Notes: generated by a model not told the origin, from the letters alone. A stretch of 37,059 bases of DNA from Alphaproteobacteria bacterium (GCA_015654705.1 JAATGL010000214.1:1-37059), one strand, 5' to 3'. Shown: positions 17,199 through 25,297, numbered from the stretch's first letter. Numbers and translations: made by a program.

Positions 17199-19490
17199 TT
17201 AGAACTTCTTGGTCACTTCGAAGCCCCAGGAAAGCGGCTGTCCTTTGAAGAGGAAGCCGCCGGTCGAATATTCGGTGTTGTATTTCACGTCGAAGAGGTT
17301 CTTCGACCACACCGTGAAGCGCCAACTGTCCCGTTCGAGGCCCATCCGCAGATCGACCAGATTGACGGGGTCGCGCGCGATCGGATGCGGTTCGCTCACC
17401 ACCGGGATCACGAAGGTCGTCGGCCCGATGATGTTGTAGTCGAGCCGGGCGAAGAAATTGGTCTCCTCGGTGAGAGGATGGTCGAATTGAAGACCGATAT
17501 TGCCGGTGTAGTCCGAGACCAGCGGCGCCCGCGCGCCGATCGCGCTGGGCGTCGCGGGCGAGCTGGTCGGGAATTGCCGGATATCGCTGTCAGTATAGCC
17601 GAAGCCGGCGTTCAGGGCGAGGTGTTCATCCAATCGCGCGGTCAAATCGAGGTCGAAACCCGCGAACTGCACCTTCTTGATATTGCCGAGGTTTTGGGTC
17701 GAGTTGGAGGCGAGGAACACGAAGTAATAATCGTTGTGATCCTCCGTCAAATAGGCACTGCCGTTGAGCAGGAGCCGGTCGTCCAGCCAGTGGCTCTTGA
17801 ACCCGGCTTCATAGGTGTCGGCGATCTCGGCATTGAAAAGATCGCCGACATTGTCGAAGTTCGCCGCCGCCGCGGCCTGTGCGACGCCGGTCTGGTTGAA
17901 GCCGCCGCTGCGGAAGCCCCGGCTGTAATCGGCGTAGAGATTCATGTTGTCGGTCGCCTGCCAGCGCAGGATGAACTGCGGCTGGAATGCGGACCAGGTG
18001 TGCGCCCGTTTCTCGCCGGTGGTCGCCGGGATGGCCGCGCGTCCCGTGATGGGATTGGCGTCCAGGAATTCCTGGGGCGTCAATGTCGTGTTCACGCGGT
18101 GGTCGCTGTCGTAGCGCATGTTGACGGAGAGTTCGAGCGCGTCGGTGATGTCGTACGACATGTCGACATAGCCGGCCCAGGCGAACTGATTCTGGTCGTC
18201 CGCCAGGAAGCTGACCTGCGACAGCGGCGCAAAGGAATCAATGCCGAATTGCGGATTCGGCGTGCGGAAGATCGGCTCCACGCCCGCATCTGCGGTGCCG
18301 TCGTACATGTTGCCGGTCGAGATGTAGCGCTGGGTGTCGAAAATCTCGGCGCCGGCGATATAGCGGAACCGCTGATCGGCCGCCGAGGTGTAGCGCACCT
18401 CCTGGCTGAACGTTTTCACGTCCAGGAACTGGGCCTGGCCGTAGTCGAAGCCTACGTCGGATTGGCCGAACGGATCGAAGCCATAGCCGTCGCCGGTGAG
18501 AATTTCCCACACGGTGCTGTAACCCGTGATCGAGGACAGCGTGCCGCCCTGCACCTCGTAACTCAGCTTGAGCGCCGCGGCGTAGATCTTGCGGTCGTCC
18601 AACCCGGAATTGTTCAGATTGATCGGCTGTGACGTGAAGTTCGGATCGTTGAAATGCGGCGAACCGAAGGGCGGCACGACGTAGTAGAGGCCCCGCGTGG
18701 TCAGAAGATCGGTCGACAGCCTCAGATCGGCGGTGAAATCGCCATCCGGCGTCCACAGGAACGACACGCGGCCGCTGAAATCCTGGACGGGATCGGCATT
18801 GCGCCGCGCGGACGGGTCCTTCGTGTCGACGTTGGTCAGCAGGCCGTCGGTGTTGAGATAGGACGCAGCCGCGCGCATCTTCAGCGTGTCGGTCAGCGGG
18901 CCGCTGATCACCCCGTCGACATTGCCGCCGGGCCCGTTGTCGTAGCCGGCCGTGAACGCCTCTTCCCAGCTATCGCCCGGCTGCTTGGTGGTGATCAGGA
19001 TGGCGCCGCCGATGGCGTCGCGGCCGTAGAGAGCACCCTGCGGCCCCTTCAGCACCTCGATCTGCTGGATATCGAGCAGGTTCTGGTTGAACTCGGCGGG
19101 CTGGGTCATCGGCACGCCGTCGACCACGATCGCAGCGGAGGGTTCGCTGTTGCGCGCCTGGGAAATGCCGCGCATGACGATGAAACTCGTGCCGGAATTC
19201 TGTGTGGAAATGAACGTCACATTCGGCACGGCGCTGAGGAAGTCGGCCGGGCTCTTGATGCCCTTGGCCTCGATCGCCTCGGCCGTGAAGGCGGTGACCT
19301 GCGCGGGCACCTTCTCGATATCTTCCTTGCGCTGGCGTGCGGTGACGACCACCGTCTCGATCGTATCGGTGCTCGCGCCGTTCGCCTGTGCGTGGACGGG
19401 CGCCGCACTCCACAGGCAGCCGGCAAGCGCCGAACACCCCATGAGCGTCTTGACGACAAGGTTCGAACGACCTGAACCGGTCCGTGACAT
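17199..19490 (-). CDS. TonB-dependent outer membrane receptor 1
   Basis: A 763-residue outer-membrane active transporter. It has a signal peptide (to about residue 36, VHAQ), a TonB-box-like segment DTIETVVVTARQR, a plug domain (about 55-165, with the LKGPQGALYGRDAIGGAILITTK region) and a 22-strand barrel ending in aromatic F (VTKKF). A GGGGGGA ribosome-binding site precedes the ATG. No siderophore-specific motif is evident; in this kind of bacterium such receptors often import plant- or lignin-derived compounds. The promoter, 160-190 bp upstream, carries the same operator pair as iclR, so uptake is probably co-induced with the CoA transferase and MetE-like genes. Confidence 0.93.
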   Translation of the reverse strand: MSRTGSGRSNLVVKTLMGCSALAGCLWSAAPVHAQANGASTDTIETVVVTARQRKEDIEKVPAQVTAFTAEAIEAKGIKSPADFLSAVPNVTFISTQNSGTSFIVMRGISQARNSEPSAAIVVDGVPMTQPAEFNQNLLDIQQIEVLKGPQGALYGRDAIGGAILITTKQPGDSWEEAFTAGYDNGPGGNVDGVISGPLTDTLKMRAAASYLNTDGLLTNVDTKDPSARRNADPVQDFSGRVSFLWTPDGDFTADLRLSTDLLTTRGLYYVVPPFGSPHFNDPNFTSQPINLNNSGLDDRKIYAAALKLSYEVQGGTLSSITGYSTVWEILTGDGYGFDPFGQSDVGFDYGQAQFLDVKTFSQEVRYTSAADQRFRYIAGAEIFDTQRYISTGNMYDGTADAGVEPIFRTPNPQFGIDSFAPLSQVSFLADDQNQFAWAGYVDMSYDITDALELSVNMRYDSDHRVNTTLTPQEFLDANPITGRAAIPATTGEKRAHTWSAFQPQFILRWQATDNMNLYADYSRGFRSGGFNQTGVAQAAAAANFDNVGDLFNAEIADTYEAGFKSHWLDDRLLLNGSAYLTEDHNDYYFVFLASNSTQNLGNIKKVQFAGFDLDLTARLDEHLALNAGFGYTDSDIRQFPTSSPATPSAIGARAPLVSDYTGNIGLQFDHPLTEETNFFARLDYNIIGPTTFVIPVVSEPHPIARDPVNLVDLRMGLERDSWRFTVWSKNLFDVKYNTEYSTGGFLFKGQPLSWGFEVTKKF

Positions 19491-19652
19491 GGACGATCCC
19501 CCCTTTTTGGCGGCATCGTCTGGCGATGCCGTCGCGCCTGATCCGCATTACGGTCCTTTTGGACTCGCTACGGGACGCCCGCCGCAGGAGACACAAACGC
19601 CGAAGCGCTCGGTCGGGCGGGTCACCCGCCATGCGGACTCCTCCTGGCGGTA

Positions 19653-19697
19653 AATCTAGGGTGTTTCGATTTGCGAAGTCAATTTCGATATATGGAA
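19653..19697 (-). promoter_or_regulatory. Bipartite operator B with promoter of TonB receptor 1
   Basis: Units TTTCGATTTGCGAAG (19664-19678) and TTTCGATATATGGAA (19683-19697) are separated by tcaa. On the minus strand the -35 TTGACT (19677-19682) falls across that linker and the -10 TAGATT (19653-19658) follows after 18 bp, so a bound regulator would overlap the -35 on both sides. The receptor start is 163 bp downstream of the -10. The rest of the 232-bp gap (19491-19722) shows no gene. Confidence 0.68.
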
Positions 19698-19722
19698 GGT
19701 CACAGATTGCGGCGCGGTGCGG

Positions 19723-20901
19723 CTATTCTGCCGCATTGGCGGGCTTCGCCTCTTCGACGCGCCAGACATGCCCCGTCGGCGCTTTGCGGATTTGGTCGTT
19801 GTGTTCGCCGAGCGTCGGCGGCGCCTTGATCTCCGACAGGCGCTGGCCGTCGAAATTGACCGGAAAGCGCACGGTGCGGAAGCGCCCCATCGTGGGATGA
19901 TGGGTCTCCACTTCGATGCCCAGATGCTTTGCCTGACGATCCTCCAGCGCCTCGCTCGAATCGTACACCGGCGCAAAGGGAACGCCGCGCACATCGAGCG
20001 CCGCACACCATTCCGCGCGCGTCTTGCCCTTGAAAATCGGGGCCATCAACGCGATCAGGTCTTCCTGATGCGCGATGCGGCCCGGCCGGTCGGAAAAACG
20101 CGGATCCCTGAAGAGGTCGGCGCACCCGATCGCCTGCGCCAGACCTTCCCAGAACTTCAGGGGAGACGACATGTGCAGCGCGATCCATTTCCCGTCCAAA
20201 CATTCGAAGACATAGGATTGCGACACGCTGGGGCGGCTATACGGGCCCATGATCTCGTCGGCCGAGAAGTAATGCGTGAAATCGTCGAGATTGAAGTGGC
20301 ACATCGCCTCCAGCATCGAGATGTCGACGCGCCGTCCGCGGCCGGTTCGCGCACGTTCGTAGAGCGCGCCGAGCGCGCCGAACGCCGCATAAAATCCCGT
20401 CGTCGCATCCGCGATCGCCGGACCCACCACGCGGGGATTTGCGGGATTTATCAGCAGGCGCAGCCAGCCGCTCGCGGCCTGGGCAACGGTGTCGTAGGCG
20501 GGGCGGCCGGCGTCTGGCCCGGTCTGTCCGAAGCCGGAAATGCTGCAATAGATGAGTGAAGGATTGATCTTCTGCAGCCGCTCCGCGCCGACGTTCAAAT
20601 CCTCGGCGACGCCCGGGCGGAAATTCTGGATGAAGATGTCCGCTTCCGAAATGATCTGGTCGAAGAGCTTGAGATCGTTCGCGTCGCGGCTGTCCAGCGT
20701 GACGCTGCGCTTGTTGTGATTGTAGGTCTGGAAATGCGCACTGTAGAGACCGCCCTCGAAGGCGCGGAACGGATCGCCCGTCTCGGGGCGCTCCACCTTG
20801 ATGACGTCGGCGCCCATATCGGCGAGATACATCGCGGCGGCAGGGCCGGTGATGAACGTGCCCATCTCGACAACCCGGACACCGTCGAGGACTTTGATCA
20901 T
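19723..20901 (-). CDS. CaiB/BaiF-family (class III) CoA transferase
   Basis: Transfers CoA between carboxylic acids in the cytosol via an aspartyl anhydride. The 392-residue protein shows the family landmarks: LDGVRVVEMGTFITGPAAAMYLADMGADVIKVE at the N-terminus, HFQTYNHNKRSVTLD, FIQNFRPGV, and catalytic D137 in RPAYDTVAQAASG. ATG at 20901 has a GGGAG site 5 bp upstream. The divergent neighbour is a citrate-synthase-fold lyase homologue, and both are read from a region holding the IclR-type operator. By analogy with itaconate-type pathways, the pair could activate an acid and cleave the CoA ester; the substrate is not identifiable. Confidence 0.91.
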   Translation of the reverse strand: MIKVLDGVRVVEMGTFITGPAAAMYLADMGADVIKVERPETGDPFRAFEGGLYSAHFQTYNHNKRSVTLDSRDANDLKLFDQIISEADIFIQNFRPGVAEDLNVGAERLQKINPSLIYCSISGFGQTGPDAGRPAYDTVAQAASGWLRLLINPANPRVVGPAIADATTGFYAAFGALGALYERARTGRGRRVDISMLEAMCHFNLDDFTHYFSADEIMGPYSRPSVSQSYVFECLDGKWIALHMSSPLKFWEGLAQAIGCADLFRDPRFSDRPGRIAHQEDLIALMAPIFKGKTRAEWCAALDVRGVPFAPVYDSSEALEDRQAKHLGIEVETHHPTMGRFRTVRFPVNFDGQRLSEIKAPPTLGEHNDQIRKAPTGHVWRVEEAKPANAAE

Positions 20902-20987
20902 CTTTTCTCCCAGCCGCCTGGCGCGGTTGCCGCGCGGGACCAAGCCATCCTCGGCCTCGGGCTGGCGATGCGAATACCCGGCCGGCA

Positions 20988-21031
20988 GACTAAGTTTTTC
21001 CGGATGTCGAAGTCAATTTCGATATTCGGTA
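20988..21031. promoter_or_regulatory. Bipartite operator C between CaiB and citryl-CoA-lyase-like genes
   Basis: Units TTCCGGATGTCGAAG (20998-21012) and TTTCGATATTCGGTA (21017-21031) are separated by tcaa, as in operator B. On the minus strand -35 TTGACT (21011-21016) and -10 TTAGTC (20988-20993) are 17 bp apart, giving a transcript start about 80 bp before CaiB. A plus-strand promoter for the divergent lyase-like gene must lie in the same stretch but is not clear. Confidence 0.68.
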
Positions 21032-21116
21032 ATTGCCCTTGCAAACCCGAAGGACCGAAGTAAACACTCCTTGTTCGGATTTTGCGCGGCCGCGGCCGCG
21101 AGCGGGGAACAATCGG

Positions 21117-21905
21117 ATGCGGATCGGCAAGCAGGATGCTCCATACACGGCCATCTCCACGGCGGACGCGGCGTCGATCACGGTGCGCGGGCGCGATCTG
21201 TGCCGCGACCTCATCGGGAAGATCGATTTTGTCGATTACTTCTTCCTGCTGCTGATGGGCGAGGAGCCTACGGCAACCCAGCGGTTTTTCGTCAATGCGC
21301 TATTGGTCGCAATCGCCGAGCACGGGCTGGTGCCGAGCATCCAGGCGGCGCGCATGACCTATGCGGCGGGCCCGGAGGCGATCCAGGGCGCGGTCGCGGC
21401 CGGCCTGCTCGGTTCCGGCTCCGTGGTGCTCGGCAGCGCCGAGACCGCGGGTCAATTCCTGCACCAACTTGTCGAGGCGTCGCGCGGACATGACGCGGCG
21501 ATCATCGCGGCGGAGCGCGTGCGCCAGATGCGCGCGACCAAGACCGCGATTCCGGGGTTCGGACATCCGCAACATTCCGGCGGCGATCCCCGCGCGAATG
21601 TCCTGCTGTCGCTGGCCCGGGACCACGGTCTCGCCGGTCCCTATATCGACATGCTGCGGACGGTCGAGGCCGTGCTACCGCAAGCGCTGGGGCGCTCCCT
21701 GCCGATCAATATCAACGGAGTCGTTCCCGCGATCCTGCTGGAGATCGGGTTTCCGGTCGGCGCCTTGAAGAGCATCTCCATCCTTGCGCGCACGGCCGGC
21801 CTTCTGGCGCATCTGCGGGAGGAAGCCGAACGCCCCATCGGCTTCATCATGTCCCATGCCGCGGCTAGCGCGATTTCCTATGACGGCAGGCAGAGCACAG
21901 AATAG
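21117..21905 (+). CDS. Citryl-CoA lyase / citrate-synthase-like protein
   Basis: A 262-residue protein with the small citrate-synthase fold used by citryl-CoA lyases and the C-terminal part of ATP-citrate lyase; it would cleave or form a C-C bond next to a CoA thioester. Recognised by GFGHPQHSGGDPRA (the conserved His and substrate-binding Arg region) and ARTAGLLAHLREE near the end. The segment that normally reads N-V/I-D carrying the catalytic Asp is N198-I199-N200, so Asp is replaced by Asn. ATG at 21117 fits the family length; an open extension upstream runs into the operator. It is divergent from CaiB. Citrate as substrate is not proven. Confidence 0.82.
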   Translation: MRIGKQDAPYTAISTADAASITVRGRDLCRDLIGKIDFVDYFFLLLMGEEPTATQRFFVNALLVAIAEHGLVPSIQAARMTYAAGPEAIQGAVAAGLLGSGSVVLGSAETAGQFLHQLVEASRGHDAAIIAAERVRQMRATKTAIPGFGHPQHSGGDPRANVLLSLARDHGLAGPYIDMLRTVEAVLPQALGRSLPININGVVPAILLEIGFPVGALKSISILARTAGLLAHLREEAERPIGFIMSHAAASAISYDGRQSTE

Positions 21906-21926
21906 CGGCGCGGTTTTCGCGAAGTC

Positions 21927-21988
21927 TTTACAAGCATGGCGCATAGCGGATAATCTAAGACTCTCGAAAATATTTTCGATATACGAAA
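21927..21988 (+). promoter_or_regulatory. Promoter and bipartite operator D of metE-like 2
   Basis: A promoter TTTACA (21927-21932), 18 bp, TAATCT (21951-21956) is followed at the expected transcript start by units CTAAGACTCTCGAAA (21955-21969, only its right half matches) and TTTCGATATACGAAA (21974-21988, the best copy in the window). The overlap CGAAAATATTTTCG (21965-21978) is a perfect palindrome. Unlike B and C the operator lies over and after +1, fitting repression by blocking. The second unit ends 6 bp before the ATG, and no Shine-Dalgarno is visible. Confidence 0.68.
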
Positions 21989-21994
21989 TCGGCG

Positions 21995-23173
21995 ATGCAG
22001 CGCAGCACGGATCGCTTTCTGACGACGCACACCGGGAGCCTGCCCCGGCCCGACGACCTCGTGCGCCTGATGTTCGCCAGGGAAGAAGGCGTCCCCATCG
22101 ATGCGGATGCGCTCGACCGCCGCGTGCGCGAAGCGGTCGGCGAGATGGTCGCCCGGCAGGTTGCGGCGGGCATCGATATCGTCAATGACGGCGAGATGTC
22201 GAAGCCGAGCTACGCGACCTATGTGAAGGACCGCCTGGACGGCTTCGGCGGCAGCGGGAACAGCTACGTCTTCCAGGACCTCGTCGATTTCCCGAGGAGC
22301 GCGGCGCGCGTTTTCGGCGATCCCGGACGCAAGGCCCGCCGGGCGCCCGCATGCACCGGCCCGATCGCGTTGAACGACCGGCGATCGCCCAGGCTGGACA
22401 TGAACAATCTCGTCGCCGCCGCGAGCGGAAAGAAAATCGAAGGCCTTTTCTCGAGCGCGGCTTCGCCGGGGGTGATATCGCTGTTCTTCCGCAACGACTT
22501 TTACAAGACGCATGAGGAATACCTTTTCGCCATCGCCGAAGCGATGCGGTACGAATACGAGACGGTCGCCGAAAGCGGCGCCACGCTGCAACTGGACTGC
22601 CCGGACCTCGCCATGGGCCGTCACGTCCAGTACGCGGATTTGAGTCTTGCGGAATTCCGCAATCGCATGCGCCTCCATATCGAGGCGCTCAATCACGCGG
22701 TGCGCAACATTCCCGCCGACCGTTTGCGCATGCATATGTGCTGGGGCAATTATCCCGGCCCGCACCATTGCGACGTTCCCTTCGCCGATATCATCGATGT
22801 GCTGGCCGTGGCCAAGCCGTCCGCGGTGCTGTTCGAGGCGGCCAATCCACGCCATGCCCATGAATGGAAGATGTTCGAGGAGGTGAAGCCGCCCGAGGGC
22901 AAGGTGTGGATTCCAGGCGTCATCGAATGCCAGTCGAATTACATCGAGCATCCTGAACTGGTGGCCCAGCGCATCGAACGCTATGCTAATCTCCTGGGGC
23001 CGGAAAACGTGATGGCGGGCGTGGATTGCGGTTTCAGCATTCACGTCGGCCAGGGCGGCGTCGATCCGGACGTGGTCTGGGCCAAGCTCGCGGTCCTGGC
23101 GGAGGGCGCGCGGATCGCCTCCGCAAGGGTCTGGCGGACAACAAACAAGGTTGCGGCAGCGGCAACCGAATGA
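21995..23173 (+). CDS. MetE C-terminal-like (cobalamin-independent methionine synthase II family) protein 2
   Basis: Second zinc methyltransferase-like TIM barrel, 392 residues, only distantly similar to the one at 15155. It starts with the common FLTTHTGSLPRPDDLV motif and keeps the metal ligands H247 and C249 (HMCWGN), E281 (FEAANPRH) and C345 (VDCGFS). It lacks the N-terminal half of true MetE. The family includes epoxyalkane:CoM transferase and many uncharacterised alkyl transferases near degradation genes. It carries operator D directly in front and is followed 18 bp later by the VOC gene, so they form an operon. The reaction, perhaps removal of an alkyl or methoxy group to a thiol, is a guess. 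Confidence 0.87.
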   Translation: MQRSTDRFLTTHTGSLPRPDDLVRLMFAREEGVPIDADALDRRVREAVGEMVARQVAAGIDIVNDGEMSKPSYATYVKDRLDGFGGSGNSYVFQDLVDFPRSAARVFGDPGRKARRAPACTGPIALNDRRSPRLDMNNLVAAASGKKIEGLFSSAASPGVISLFFRNDFYKTHEEYLFAIAEAMRYEYETVAESGATLQLDCPDLAMGRHVQYADLSLAEFRNRMRLHIEALNHAVRNIPADRLRMHMCWGNYPGPHHCDVPFADIIDVLAVAKPSAVLFEAANPRHAHEWKMFEEVKPPEGKVWIPGVIECQSNYIEHPELVAQRIERYANLLGPENVMAGVDCGFSIHVGQGGVDPDVVWAKLAVLAEGARIASARVWRTTNKVAAAATE

Positions 23174-23191
23174 ACAGGCAGGAACGCACCG

Positions 23192-23728
23192 ATGAACACG
23201 GAAACGAAACTCCCTAGCCGCCTCCATCACACCGCCTATGTCACCAACGACATGGAGGCGACGCGCAAATTCTATGAGGAGGTGATCGGGCTTCCTCTGA
23301 TCGCGACGTGGAGCGAGGGCGACGATCTGTTCGGCGCCAGGCGCATCTACTGTCACTGCTTTTTCGGATTGGGGGATGGCGGCGCACTGGCGTTCTTTCA
23401 ATTCGCCCATCCCGAAGATCAGGAACAGTTCGGGCCCAAGATGCCCTTCTCGCCCTTCCACCATATCGCGCTCAATGTCGACGCGGAGACGCAGAACGGC
23501 ATCGAAGAACGGCTCAAGGCGGCCGGCTACAGGGAGCCGGAGAGCTATGTGCTGGAGCACGGCTATTGCCGATCCGTTTATGCCACGGATCCCAACGGGA
23601 TGATCGTGGAGTTTACGCTGGATGCGCCCAATGCGGCGGAGATCAACAAAACGCGACTCGCCCATGCGCATCAGGAACTCGCGCGATGGCTGAGCGGCGA
23701 TCACACCTCGAACAACACCTACCGCTGA
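23192..23728 (+). CDS. VOC-superfamily (glyoxalase/bleomycin resistance/dioxygenase) protein
   Basis: A 178-residue protein with paired beta-alpha-beta-beta-beta modules: LHHTAYVTNDMEATRKFYEEVIGL at the start and FHHIALNVDAE in the middle. It ends with DPNGMIVEFTLD, whose Glu, with the His residues of the two modules, forms the usual metal site. VOC proteins may be isomerases, lyases, ring-cleaving dioxygenases or binding proteins; this one is too short for a typical two-domain extradiol enzyme. It is 18 bp downstream of metE-like 2 with an AGGAA ribosome-binding site, so it likely serves the same pathway. Confidence 0.88.
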   Translation: MNTETKLPSRLHHTAYVTNDMEATRKFYEEVIGLPLIATWSEGDDLFGARRIYCHCFFGLGDGGALAFFQFAHPEDQEQFGPKMPFSPFHHIALNVDAETQNGIEERLKAAGYREPESYVLEHGYCRSVYATDPNGMIVEFTLDAPNAAEINKTRLAHAHQELARWLSGDHTSNNTYR

Positions 23729-23829
23729 GGAGAGGCCGGCCATGGCGGCCGTCCTGCAATCGCCGCGGACTGTGCCGAAGAACCGTTTGGCAAACCCCTG
23801 AAAATCGATTGAAGGTGCTGCGCGCCATC

Positions 23830-25263
23830 ATGGATACGGAAACGTTGCTCCAGGAAATTTCGCGCTATTGCCGGAGCGCCGGAATGGCCGAGTCGACATT
23901 CGGCCGGCGCGCGGTGAATGACGGCAAATTCGTTACCCGCCTGCGCCATGGCGGCCGAGTTACGACCTCCACCATCGAACGCGTCCGCGCATTCATCGAT
24001 GCAAATACCATGGGGGAGGCAGGCAATTCAGCAAACGGTCGGGCCCCGGGCGGCGGCCGGCCCATGGTGGTACCGTTGCCGACGTCCTCCGGCCCGCGCG
24101 ACACGGCGCAACACGAAGTCGCCAGCCCGGAGCACAATTTCCGCTTCTTCGACAATCGCCAGAAATACCTGATGTTTGTCAACACCTGCAGCGAGAAATG
24201 GGTGGTGGCTGGCCGCGTCGATCTGGAACTCGCCAATCTACGGCCCCAGCCTCCGGCGATCCGCGTCTTCGATGCGGGTGTCGGCGACGGGACGGTGCTG
24301 ACGCGCGTCATGCGTTCGCTGCACCGCCGTTTCGAACACCTGCCCTTCTACATCGTCGGAAAGGAAATCAGCCTCGAAGACGTGCGGCTCGCACTGGAAA
24401 AGCTGCCGGACCGCTTCCAGGAGCACCCCGCGACCGTCTTCATCATGACCAACCTGCACTATGCGGAGGCACCCTGGCTGCTGCCGGACCAGCCGGCGGC
24501 CGCGGCCGACCTTGTCTGGCATGAGGTGAAATTGCATGGCGATAAGGCCGCGGAGTTCGACGAGCAGATCACGGAGCTTCAGCCGTTCCTCGCCGCCAAC
24601 TGGCGCGCTCGGGTCAGCCGGAAGAGCGGCAATCCGATCTATGAAAAGCCCGTCGTCCTCGTCATCTATCGCGAGGACCGCGGATTTCTGCTCGACCGCG
24701 TGCTGCCCGAGCGCAGCGCCATCCGTGCGGACTACGATCTGGTGATCGCCTCGCAGCCCTATCGCGCGCGCGCGTCCGTCGAATTCAAGGCGAGGCGGGT
24801 GATCGCGCCGCTGGTGCGCAGCCTGGCGCCGGACGGACGGCTGATCGGCATCCACTCGTTTGGACACGATCCGGGGATGGAGATCGTTCAGCACGTCTGG
24901 CCCGGCGAAAATCCTTTCCAGACGAGCCGCCAGGAACTGCTGCAGGTCACAAAGGAAGAACTCGGCCAGACGGCGCACCGATACGATTTCCACGCTTATA
25001 CCGACGAACGTGCGATCTTCCGCTACGACATGCACACGCTGCCCGGCGAAATCGACTCGAGCGCGGCGTCCATCGGCACCTCGAGGCTGTTCGCGGCCTG
25101 GAACGCCGCCACCTATGTGGCGCAGATCGAGGATCAGCGCCTGACCGAAGCCATGACCAATGACGGCTATCTCGAGGCGACCCGGGAGGTTCTGCGTGCG
25201 CGCAACGGTCTGTGGTTTCTCGACGAGTCCTTCGTCATATCGCGCAGCAACACGTCTCCCTAG
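23830..25263 (+). CDS. SAM-dependent methyltransferase-like protein with N-terminal HTH
   Basis: A 477-residue protein. Residues 1-58 look like a small helix-turn-helix (STFGRRAVNDGKFVTRLRHGG, then VTTSTIERVRAFI), followed by a proline/glycine linker. A class I methyltransferase domain starts with motif I, IRVFDAGVGDGTVL, at about 144-157. The remainder (to about 470) is longer than a minimal methyltransferase fold and has no motif I recognise; acceptor residues cannot be named. The start is ATG 23830; further upstream the frame overlaps the VOC gene out of phase and is not coding. The gap to the VOC gene is 101 bp. It may methylate the pathway substrate, or sense it through the HTH; function unknown. 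Confidence 0.78.
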   Translation: MDTETLLQEISRYCRSAGMAESTFGRRAVNDGKFVTRLRHGGRVTTSTIERVRAFIDANTMGEAGNSANGRAPGGGRPMVVPLPTSSGPRDTAQHEVASPEHNFRFFDNRQKYLMFVNTCSEKWVVAGRVDLELANLRPQPPAIRVFDAGVGDGTVLTRVMRSLHRRFEHLPFYIVGKEISLEDVRLALEKLPDRFQEHPATVFIMTNLHYAEAPWLLPDQPAAAADLVWHEVKLHGDKAAEFDEQITELQPFLAANWRARVSRKSGNPIYEKPVVLVIYREDRGFLLDRVLPERSAIRADYDLVIASQPYRARASVEFKARRVIAPLVRSLAPDGRLIGIHSFGHDPGMEIVQHVWPGENPFQTSRQELLQVTKEELGQTAHRYDFHAYTDERAIFRYDMHTLPGEIDSSAASIGTSRLFAAWNAATYVAQIEDQRLTEAMTNDGYLEATREVLRARNGLWFLDESFVISRSNTSP

Positions 25264-25297
25264 CCGAAGGGACAAGCATGCCCCAGATCGGCCGGCG

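Noticed and set aside
16014-18632. 872-codon plus-strand open frame spanning metE-like 1, iclR and the receptor
   Set aside because: Crosses three real genes in other frames or on the other strand and has no recognisable motif.
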